A stretch of 8,100 bases of DNA from Pseudobdellovibrio sp. Its GTDB lineage: Bacteria > Bdellovibrionota > Bdellovibrionia > Bdellovibrionales > Bdellovibrionaceae. Below, one piece after another: positions 1 through 5,217 of this stretch. The DNA lies in the NCBI GenBank assembly GCA_025449725.1, contig JANWIU010000087.1, positions 1 to 8,100 on the forward strand, read 5' to 3'. The position numbers and the translations under genes are program-made. Below the pieces are notes generated by a model. The model was not told the origin of the DNA. It did no database searches and saw only the letters and a list, made by a program, of their open reading frames with translations. Numbering within the stretch: the stretch's first letter is position 1; each line of letters starts with the position of its first letter.

Positions 1-465
1 AGAAACTCAAGAAGAGGCCGGCAAGGTCAACGCAGTCAAGGTCAACACTATGCTCCTTACCGGTCTGCAGAACAAAATTACGAATCAGGTTCACGCTGGG
101 ATAGAGATGGTTACGATGAAGCAAGCTGGAACCGTCCTGACGACGACCGAAATGATCGTTCCCAACGCAGCAGAGATGACGAAAGAAGAGAAGGTTCTGA
201 AAGAAGCTCTCGCAGAGGCCGTGAAGATTTCGGATGGGGCGGTCAGATGAGCGGACGCGATCAGGAGATGGGCTACAACTCAGACATGACTGATGAAGAT
301 AGTTACGGCGACATGGAAGGAATTTCAGGCGGGCGATCTACGCGTTTTTCTGACGTTGACGATGTCGAAGGCCAATATGATGAAGATTACCGTGACAGAG
401 ACAGCTACAGTCGTTCTCGCCGCGGCAGTTCGAACTCACGTTCGTCGCACGGCTCGCGACGTTAA
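1..465 (+). CDS. C-terminal part of a disordered Arg/Ser/Asp/Gly-rich protein (5' end outside window)
   Basis: The frame beginning at base 1 is open without a stop until TAA at 463-465, so this is the last 154 codons of a gene that starts before the window. The translated tail is very hydrophilic, rich in Arg, Ser, Asp, Gly, Gln and Tyr. It opens with an RG/RQG-rich stretch, then has alternating Arg/Asp clusters (for example DDDRNDRSQRSRDDERR), an acidic Tyr/Asp/Met stretch in the middle, and ends in a basic RS/SR tail (RSRRGSSNSRSSHGSRR). There is no membrane segment and no recognised domain. This composition suggests an intrinsically disordered protein, possibly nucleic-acid binding through the RG/RS tail, but that is inference. 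Its mixed acidic/Ser/Tyr style resembles the N-terminal half of the BON protein at 4515, hinting at a related stress-type function. A terminator follows at 484. Confidence 0.75.
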   Translation, partial: RNSRRGRQGQRSQGQHYAPYRSAEQNYESGSRWDRDGYDEASWNRPDDDRNDRSQRSRDDERREGSERSSRRGREDFGWGGQMSGRDQEMGYNSDMTDEDSYGDMEGISGGRSTRFSDVDDVEGQYDEDYRDRDSYSRSRRGSSNSRSSHGSRR

Positions 466-483
466 GAAAAATTATATCTATAT

Positions 484-511
484 AAAATGCCTCATCGATT
501 GGGGCATTTTT
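484..511 (+). terminator. Rho-independent terminator after the left-edge gene
   Basis: An 11-bp stem (AAAATGCCTCA pairing with TGGGGCATTTT, one T-G wobble) encloses a 5-base loop TCGAT. The 3' arm ends in a T-run, and A residues precede the 5' arm. It lies 19 bases after the stop at 465 and before the lipoprotein gene, so it should end the left-edge transcript. The T-run is short (TTTTT then A), and the flanking A/T bases would allow partial function on the minus strand. Confidence 0.75.
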
Positions 512-543
512 AGATTTTGTGGAAAATAAACTTAAGTAGAATC

Positions 544-559
544 AGGCCTCTTCTTTGCT
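544..559 (+). promoter_or_regulatory. weak sigma-54-like -24/-12 element upstream of the lipoprotein gene
   Basis: The sequence AGGCCTCTTCTTTGCT has GG and GC 12 bases apart, as in the sigma-54 consensus TGGCACG-N4-TTGCW, and matches 8 of 12 defined positions. Transcription would start near 570, leaving almost no leader before the ATG at 573. That would fit the lack of a Shine-Dalgarno sequence there but is unusual. An alternative is a sigma-70 -10 box TAGAAT at 537-542, which lacks a convincing -35 box at proper spacing. Confidence 0.25.
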
Positions 560-572
560 ATAGCGCATAGAT

Positions 573-2633
573 ATGAATAACTTAAAGAAAATTAAGAGAA
601 TCATCGAAAGTCTTCTCAATATATTCGCGACTGTTTCTTTGGCGCTTATAATCACATCTTGCACTAGGCCAAACGTCGTCACTGTTGACGGGAAGAATAG
701 TGAGCAGAATGCGCCGCCTCCACCACCGGCTCCGGCGCCACAGCCCGAACCCGGGCCTACCCCGACGCCTGTGCCAACCCCAACGCCAACGCCCGGTTTA
801 TGTGGGCCAACAAATAATTCCTGTCTAAGCGGTACGCTGGAAGATACGGAAGACACGCTGGAAAAATACCAGTGGAATTGTAATGGGACTAATGGCGGCG
901 GCAACGTTAGTTGTCAGGCAGACAAAGTTGTCAGCAAAAACTGCGTTCAGATTTTTTACGATAGCAGTACTGACCCGAACTTTAAGTTTCTGGGTCGTAC
1001 CTACGGGTTAATGTTATCAAATTTACTGGCTCACTTTCCGGAGCATCAGCAAATAATCGGTCCGATTGACGCCTATAAGTCAGGTGATCTAGACAAATGC
1101 CACGCCACATTTTACATTGGCGCCAACTACGACAAACCATTACCTCAAAGCTTCAAAGATGATTATGCCACCACAACAAAAGCAGTTGTTTGGATGGGAT
1201 ATAACTTTTGGCAGTTAGGGCAAACCTTCGAAGACACCTTTGGTTATAGTGTTAACAATGGGGACTATCAGTTTACCACATTAAGTACAACACAGACGAC
1301 ACCGACTGGCGAGCCGGGATTCTTCCGCGATATTCTTTACAAGGGTGAGGTTTTTGATAAATACGGCAAATGGAAAGATAGTAGCAAAAAAACTTTCTAT
1401 GCCGCCTTTGAAATGACAAATCTTTTAAGAAAGACTGCCGACAAGTCAACCGTGTTGGCCCAAGCTAGGCATTCGACCACCGGTGAAATCATTCCGTGGG
1501 CTTACAAAGCCGGAAATAAATATTTTGTAACAGAAATTCCGTTCGGCTTTATTCATGAAAGTGACCGTTACTTTGTGTTTGCAGATTTGCTATTCGACTT
1601 TTTAGATGCTCAGCCGAAGCACGATGCTAAAATGGCGCTAATTAGGTTGGAAGACATTCATTGTGAAGTTGAGCTCAACTATTTAGATGAAGCCGTTAAG
1701 ATCCTGAAAAGGAACGGGATTACTCCGCACATCAATATCATTCCAATATTCAAAGACCCGACTCCTAATCCTGATATCGTGATCAGAATGGAAAATAAAG
1801 GGAGCTTCGCAAGGCTGATTAGACAATATAAATCAGAAGGCACAGTTTTTATCTGGCACGGAGTGACTCATCAGTACAATGAAATGATCAATCCTTTTAC
1901 CGGAATTAGCGGTGACGACTACGAATTTTGGAATTATCCCAACAGCTCGCCGATCGCCGAGGACAGTCCGCAATATGTGGTAACCCGACTGAATGATGGG
2001 TTCAACTCACTCAAAAAATTCTCCATATATCCTAAATTATGGGTGCCACCTCATTACCGGGCTTCGGCGTTAGACAGTATTATTTTCGGAGGAGTCTTCA
2101 AGTGGAATATCGGGCGATCCGTTTACAGTGACTATACGATTTCCGGCCAGCAGCCTCCTGCCGATAATGTAACGTTTGATTCCAACAGCTCAGATTTGCA
2201 GTCAAATCAAAATACCTACGTATCTGCATTGACCGTGAAAGAGGTTCCCGGGTTTATGCCCTTCGGCCAATTGTACCCATATGAACTGTACGGCGATATG
2301 TACGGTCAGCTTTTGGCGCCAGAAAATCTCGGCAACGTTCAGCCGGAACTGAATGACCAAGTTGTCGCAACAAGAAGCGTGGACCGTATTTTGGCAGATG
2401 CGAAAAGAAATTTAGTGTTACGCGATGTTTGGGCCTCAGTCTTTTATCATCCGTTCTTATTGGATCCGGCATTGAACCCGGAAAATGCGAACAATCCTCC
2501 CATAAAGGATTTGGAACGTTTAGTAAAAGGCATCAAAAATCTGGGCTATAATTTTATTAATATGGACCAGTATTCAGATGCGAACTCTACCTTAAGAGGA
2601 CCGCCGCGTGTTGATTTAGATAGTAGTAACTAA
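573..2633 (+). CDS. DUF2334 polysaccharide-deacetylase-like lipoprotein
   Basis: This is a 686-aa secreted lipoprotein. Residues 1-29 form a signal peptide (Lys-rich N end, hydrophobic core) ending in the lipobox ITSC, so Cys30 would be lipidated. Thr at +2 favours the outer membrane by the usual sorting rule. Residues 47-75 are a Pro-rich PT-repeat linker. Residues 76-116 are a small Cys module with a WNCNG motif, probably disulfide-bonded. Residues about 126-350 form an N-terminal alpha/beta domain. From about 355 comes a DUF2334 domain related to polysaccharide deacetylases: RLEDIH (Asp361), WHGVTHQY (His429, His433), NPFTGISGDDYEFW, PPHY (492-495) and FYHPFL (His626). Asp361, His429 and His433 are the likely metal ligands. 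The family is thought to remove acyl groups from surface carbohydrate; the substrate here is unknown. No clear ribosome site precedes ATG 573, but it is the only start giving a full signal peptide. It converges on the receiver gene with a 4-bp gap. Confidence 0.88.
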   Translation: MNNLKKIKRIIESLLNIFATVSLALIITSCTRPNVVTVDGKNSEQNAPPPPPAPAPQPEPGPTPTPVPTPTPTPGLCGPTNNSCLSGTLEDTEDTLEKYQWNCNGTNGGGNVSCQADKVVSKNCVQIFYDSSTDPNFKFLGRTYGLMLSNLLAHFPEHQQIIGPIDAYKSGDLDKCHATFYIGANYDKPLPQSFKDDYATTTKAVVWMGYNFWQLGQTFEDTFGYSVNNGDYQFTTLSTTQTTPTGEPGFFRDILYKGEVFDKYGKWKDSSKKTFYAAFEMTNLLRKTADKSTVLAQARHSTTGEIIPWAYKAGNKYFVTEIPFGFIHESDRYFVFADLLFDFLDAQPKHDAKMALIRLEDIHCEVELNYLDEAVKILKRNGITPHINIIPIFKDPTPNPDIVIRMENKGSFARLIRQYKSEGTVFIWHGVTHQYNEMINPFTGISGDDYEFWNYPNSSPIAEDSPQYVVTRLNDGFNSLKKFSIYPKLWVPPHYRASALDSIIFGGVFKWNIGRSVYSDYTISGQQPPADNVTFDSNSSDLQSNQNTYVSALTVKEVPGFMPFGQLYPYELYGDMYGQLLAPENLGNVQPELNDQVVATRSVDRILADAKRNLVLRDVWASVFYHPFLLDPALNPENANNPPIKDLERLVKGIKNLGYNFINMDQYSDANSTLRGPPRVDLDSSN

Positions 2634-2637
2634 TAAT

Positions 2638-3459
2638 TTAAATATGATCGGCTGAATTAATTGCAAATGTAAGTACGTTAGCCAGCTCTTTTAAGACAAC
2701 GGGTTTTCTTAGAAAACCCTGAACGTCGTCCCTTAATAGATTTACAAAATCGTCGTTCAGGTCGCCGGTCATGACAATGATCGGCGATTTGCTGTTGGGG
2801 GCGCCCGGGTCTGCACGAAGACTCTTAATCAGTTCAGTACATTGCTTTTGCCTGATGTGACGGTCGATAAGAATACAGTCAAATTTTTGCCGGGAAAGTT
2901 TCAATTGTGTGTCCGGCAAATTATAAGAAGGCACTGGAAGAAAATTCACATCCGACGCCAGATAACTACAAATGTTGTCAACCAGTTCCGCATTGTCATC
3001 AATGATCAAAATCGGAAGTCGCTGGTCACTCATCGATTTTCTTGCTGAATTTTTTGAGGAAAGTAATTTGGTCCATTTGTTAGCCTTTTCAAGCAGGTCT
3101 TCCATTTTAAAAGGCTTTATCAGAACATCGTCGATAAAAAACTTTATGTTCTCAAACATTTTAGGTTTAAGCTGTCCGCTACAGACTAAAATCGGCGTTT
3201 TTATGTTTAATCCGCATAAATCTTTTCGAATCACATGAAGTATCTTTTCGCCGGTACTGCTTCCTAAGTGCATATCGACAATGACCAGATGAAATTTTTG
3301 ATTTTCCAGTCGCTTTACCGCTTCCTGCACATTGTCTACAATAAGCGTAAGGTAGCCTTCGCGAGATAGAATTTCACCTGTATTGGCGGCAAGGTCTCTA
3401 TCATCTTCAACGATTAAAATAGATTTACGGTCAAGATGGTTCTTAAATGTCGTTTTCAT
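2638..3459 (-). CDS. dual receiver-domain response regulator without output domain
   Basis: This 273-aa cytoplasmic protein is two CheY-like receiver domains in tandem. REC1 (about 13-133) has the acidic pair Asp19/Asp20, phospho-acceptor Asp62 (IVDMHLG), Ser94 (CSG) and Lys115 (IKPF). REC2 (about 149-270) has Asp154/Asp155, acceptor Asp199 (LIDRH), Thr231 (MTG) and Lys252 (RKPV). Both catalytic sets are intact, so both domains could be phosphorylated. No DNA-binding, GGDEF or other output domain exists, so it probably acts as a phosphate relay, sink or protein-binding adaptor. The gene starts inside the end of the kinase-like gene (17-bp overlap) and lacks a good Shine-Dalgarno sequence, which suggests translational coupling and a shared mRNA. 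The start at 3459 is supported because REC1 begins about 12 residues later. No terminator is visible after its stop, which abuts the convergent lipoprotein gene. Confidence 0.88.
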   Translation of the reverse strand: MKTTFKNHLDRKSILIVEDDRDLAANTGEILSREGYLTLIVDNVQEAVKRLENQKFHLVIVDMHLGSSTGEKILHVIRKDLCGLNIKTPILVCSGQLKPKMFENIKFFIDDVLIKPFKMEDLLEKANKWTKLLSSKNSARKSMSDQRLPILIIDDNAELVDNICSYLASDVNFLPVPSYNLPDTQLKLSRQKFDCILIDRHIRQKQCTELIKSLRADPGAPNSKSPIIVMTGDLNDDFVNLLRDDVQGFLRKPVVLKELANVLTFAINSADHI

Positions 3460-4117
3460 ATTTTAAAGGTATGTTGAGTTCAATTTTATTCTTCTCATAG
3501 TTTTTTTGAAAAGTGATGTGTCCACCTAAAAGTACGGTTAAGCTCTTAACGATTCCAAGATATTCAAATACCGGTTCATTTCTGTCGGAGTAAAAAGTTT
3601 GAAAGGCCATTTTTTCAGACCGCAATCCAGCGTCGGTACCGGAGTTGGAAGCAGTAATCGATACTTTATCGTTGGATAACACTATAACGAAGGAGATTTT
3701 CTTTTCGGAGCCGGCTTGTGCGGCGGCAATAGCGTTTGTTCCCAGAAGTTCCATAATAAGCTGAATCACATCGGCAGGGACAGAAAAAATTCCTTCCACA
3801 TCGGTTTGGATGGAGCAGTCAATTTGCTTATCATAAGCGCGTGCCGCAATTTGCGTTAACTGATTGCTAAATAGTAATTTCAAATCAATAGGTTTAATTT
3901 CGGTATTAATATTAGAGAATCTGTTTAGCTGAGCAAGCAGTTCAGTCATTTCAGTGACTCTAATGAGATTGCTTTCAATTTTCTTTTTTACTACTTGCTG
4001 ATTGTCGATCGCAAGTGCCAGTTCGCAGTTGCTTAAAATAATTGATAAGTGATTATTGCATTGATGAACGGCTTGAGAAATGGCGTTCTTGAGATCGGCT
4101 ATAAAGTGATTTCTCAT
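3443..4117 (-). CDS. small histidine-kinase-like protein with degenerate ATPase domain (possible phosphotransferase)
   Basis: This 224-aa cytoplasmic protein has no transmembrane or sensor domain. Residues about 10-70 resemble a dimerisation/phospho-acceptor helix pair, with His18 in HQCNNHLSIIL, close to the H-x-x-NN-x-L pattern of kinase H-boxes. Residues about 75-220 resemble a HATPase_c fold. An N-box-like ELLGTNAIAAA retains Asn128. The G1 motif has become ASNSGTDAG, with Asn158 where the usual Asp sits. The G2 GxG loop is lost, though LGIVKSL and LGGHI keep the following helix and strand. ATP binding may therefore be weak or absent. It could be a divergent soluble kinase or a Spo0B/ChpT-type phosphotransferase, where such a degenerate ATPase fold is known; which one is inference. 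GGGGA lies four bases before ATG 4117. The dual-receiver gene overlaps its 3' end and is the obvious partner. Confidence 0.78.
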   Translation of the reverse strand: MRNHFIADLKNAISQAVHQCNNHLSIILSNCELALAIDNQQVVKKKIESNLIRVTEMTELLAQLNRFSNINTEIKPIDLKLLFSNQLTQIAARAYDKQIDCSIQTDVEGIFSVPADVIQLIMELLGTNAIAAAQAGSEKKISFVIVLSNDKVSITASNSGTDAGLRSEKMAFQTFYSDRNEPVFEYLGIVKSLTVLLGGHITFQKNYEKNKIELNIPLKYENDI

Positions 4118-4152
4118 TATTTCCCCGTCAAAATTAAGTTTTATTAACTAAA

Positions 4153-4171
4153 GTAGTTTACTGTAGTTACT
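4153..4171. repeat. imperfect tandem 10/9-bp direct repeat upstream of the kinase-like gene
   Basis: GTAGTTTACT (4153-4162) is followed directly by GTAGTTACT (4163-4171), identical except for one missing T. The spacing of about one helical turn, 36 bp upstream of the kinase-like start at 4117, would suit a regulator that binds one face of the DNA. No regulator is known from the window, and chance is possible in AT-rich DNA. Confidence 0.3.
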
Positions 4172-4231
4172 GGTGAAAGGAACAGAGAATTCGTTTAGAG
4201 CTTAATATCTATACCGCCGTCCAGGTCATAG

Positions 4232-4390
4232 TCAGAGTTTTTTGGTGATTAACAGAATGATCAGAGTAACGACGACGATTCCGGCGCCGCTACTTGGCAT
4301 CGCCCCCCACTTCCTGCTATGAGGCCAGGTCGGCAGGCTGCCTAGAAATACCAGAATCGCAACAACTAAAAGTATTACGCCTGCGTCCAA
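4232..4390 (-). CDS. DUF3309 family two-helix membrane protein (TTG start)
   Basis: This 52-aa protein matches what I know of DUF3309: a hydrophobic helix (about 4-19), the signature turn GSLPTWPHSRKWG (17-29), a short PSSGAG segment, and a second hydrophobic helix (about 36-48) ending in basic residues. It is probably an inner-membrane protein; its molecular role is not known. I chose the TTG at 4390-4388 because GAGGGGG (4402-4396) sits five bases upstream and because the family is about 50 aa and starts at this point. A longer frame from ATG 4441 would add 17 residues with no family match, and it would begin upstream of the predicted transcription start near 4423. The gene is divergent from the BON gene and may be co-regulated with it. 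No terminator separates it from the kinase-like gene 114 bp downstream, so read-through is possible. Confidence 0.85.
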   Translation of the reverse strand: MDAGVILLVVAILVFLGSLPTWPHSRKWGAMPSSGAGIVVVTLIILLITKKL

Positions 4391-4395
4391 ATTTG

Positions 4396-4402
4396 CCCCC
4401 TC
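4396..4402 (-). promoter_or_regulatory. strong ribosome binding site selecting the TTG start of the DUF3309 gene
   Basis: On the minus strand GAGGGGG lies five bases before TTG at 4390. This near-ideal site decides the non-ATG start. The ATG at 4441 has no comparable site. Confidence 0.75.
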
Positions 4403-4433
4403 GCTTGTGCAGTGGCAGCACTCTTTTTTAAAA

Positions 4434-4449
4434 AGCAACAATCATTCCA
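4434..4449 (-). promoter_or_regulatory. candidate sigma-54 promoter for the DUF3309 gene
   Basis: Read on the minus strand the sequence is TGGAATGATTGTTGCT. It matches the sigma-54 consensus TGGCACG-N4-TTGCW at 10 of 12 defined positions, with GG and GC exactly 12 bases apart. Transcription would start near 4423, giving a leader of about 33 bases that contains the GAGGGGG ribosome site. Confidence 0.55.
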
Positions 4450-4470
4450 CTGACCGAAAAATTTATTTAT

Positions 4471-4486
4471 TGGCCGTTATATTGCA
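4471..4486 (+). promoter_or_regulatory. candidate sigma-54 promoter for the BON-domain gene
   Basis: TGGCCGTTATATTGCA carries intact TGGC and TTGCA cores with correct GG-GC spacing, matching 9 of 12 defined sigma-54 positions. The predicted start near 4497 leaves a leader of about 18 bases that includes the AGGTG ribosome site. It is arranged back-to-back with the minus-strand element, 21 bp apart. Confidence 0.55.
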
Positions 4487-4502
4487 ATTTTGCTGGCGAG
4501 GC

Positions 4503-4507
4503 AGGTG
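4503..4507 (+). promoter_or_regulatory. ribosome binding site deciding the BON gene start
   Basis: AGGTG lies seven bases before ATG 4515. The in-frame upstream ATG at 4407 has no such site and lies upstream of the predicted promoter, so 4515 is preferred. Confidence 0.6.
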
Positions 4508-4514
4508 TAAATTT

Positions 4515-5087
4515 ATGGGCCATAAAAGAACCGATAAAAAATCAGCAACAGGGAGCCGCAACCGAATCAGTATTTTTGGGTCCGGCAAAGATCAAGATCA
4601 AACAGACGAAACTTCTTACTCAGATTCTGATGAAAGTTATGAGGTCGACTTTAACGATCCCGACTATATGCTGAGAAGGGCCATTGATAAAAAGCGGGGA
4701 ATGTTTAAAAAGCCGCCACGCCCGGTTTACGATTCCTGGAATCTGCCAGAAGAGTCTTCGACGAAGCCGACACCCACCCATTCAGGCAAAGGCCCGAAAG
4801 GTTATAAACGTTCCGACGACAGAATTCGCGAAGATGCTTGCGAAGCCTTAAGTGTTCATCCTGAGATCGATGCTTCTGATATGGAAGTCGACGTCAAAGA
4901 CGGGATCGTTTATCTTACGGGCTCGGTTGAATCCCGGCTCGTAAAAAGAATGGCGGAAGATCTTATCGAAAATGTACCCGGTGTTATGGATATCCGGAAC
5001 GAACTTTATTTTACAAATAACTCCAACAACGTTAATCAGCAAAAACCAAATGGGAACGGAAAGAGAAAGAATCACGAATCCCGCTAA
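4515..5087 (+). CDS. BON-domain stress-type protein
   Basis: This is a 190-aa soluble protein with no signal peptide. Residues 1-90 are hydrophilic and probably disordered, with an acidic Ser/Asp/Tyr stretch (about 25-52) followed by a basic Lys/Arg/Pro stretch. Residues about 93-167 hold one BON domain in the form preceded by GPKGYKRSDDRIRED, with the conserved pattern DGIVYLTGSV (Gly130, Gly136) and VPGVMDIRNEL. The tail is Asn-, Gln- and Lys-rich. BON domains bind phospholipid or other ligands, and proteins of this form are often stress-related and found near envelope genes; the exact role here is unknown. A frame open from ATG 4407 would add 36 residues, but the AGGTG site and predicted promoter favour 4515. 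It is divergent from the DUF3309 gene. A weak hairpin follows at 5116. Confidence 0.85.
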   Translation: MGHKRTDKKSATGSRNRISIFGSGKDQDQTDETSYSDSDESYEVDFNDPDYMLRRAIDKKRGMFKKPPRPVYDSWNLPEESSTKPTPTHSGKGPKGYKRSDDRIREDACEALSVHPEIDASDMEVDVKDGIVYLTGSVESRLVKRMAEDLIENVPGVMDIRNELYFTNNSNNVNQQKPNGNGKRKNHESR

Positions 5088-5115
5088 GTTGATTGCCATA
5101 TTATTATGTCAAACT

Positions 5116-5133
5116 GACGGCTTTTTTGCCGTC
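5116..5133 (+). terminator. possible hairpin after the BON gene
   Basis: GACGGC and GCCGTC form a perfect 6-bp stem around a TTTTTT loop, 28 bases after the stop. The T-run is in the loop rather than after the stem, so this is not a canonical terminator. It may still stall transcription or protect the mRNA end. Confidence 0.35.
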
Positions 5134-5206
5134 TCAAAATGAGAGCACCTGTACTTTAGACTTAATTGGTTAATACTTCGTACTGTTTAAGCCGAATGTA
5201 TAAAGC

Positions 5207-5212
5207 AGGGTG
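5207..5212 (+). promoter_or_regulatory. ribosome binding site for the TTG-started cNMP-binding gene
   Basis: AGGGTG lies five bases before TTG 5218. It supports the non-ATG start over the next in-frame ATG, which is 29 codons on. Confidence 0.55.
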
Positions 5213-5217
5213 AAGTT

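Noticed and set aside
50..250. 66-aa plus-strand ORF starting at ATG 50
   Set aside because: It is a different frame from the continuous 1-465 frame, which carries the coherent Arg/Ser/Asp pattern through to a stop followed by a terminator.
247..465. 72-aa ORF as a complete gene starting at ATG 247
   Set aside because: The same frame is open back to base 1 with the same composition and no ribosome site precedes ATG 247, so it is the end of a longer gene.
542..904. 120-aa minus-strand Gly/Val-rich ORF
   Set aside because: It is a shadow of the Pro/Thr linker of the lipoprotein gene on the other strand.
2634..2637. Bidirectional terminator between the convergent lipoprotein and receiver genes
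   Set aside because: The gap is 4 bp and no stem-loop with a T-run is visible around the two stops.
4144..4153. TTAACTAAAG shared with 7384-7393 as a common operator
   Set aside because: A single 10-base match in AT-rich DNA is expected by chance in a window of this size.
5199..5204. TATAAA as a -10 box for the cNMP-binding gene
   Set aside because: Transcription would start after the ribosome site at 5207, and no -35 box lies at the right distance.
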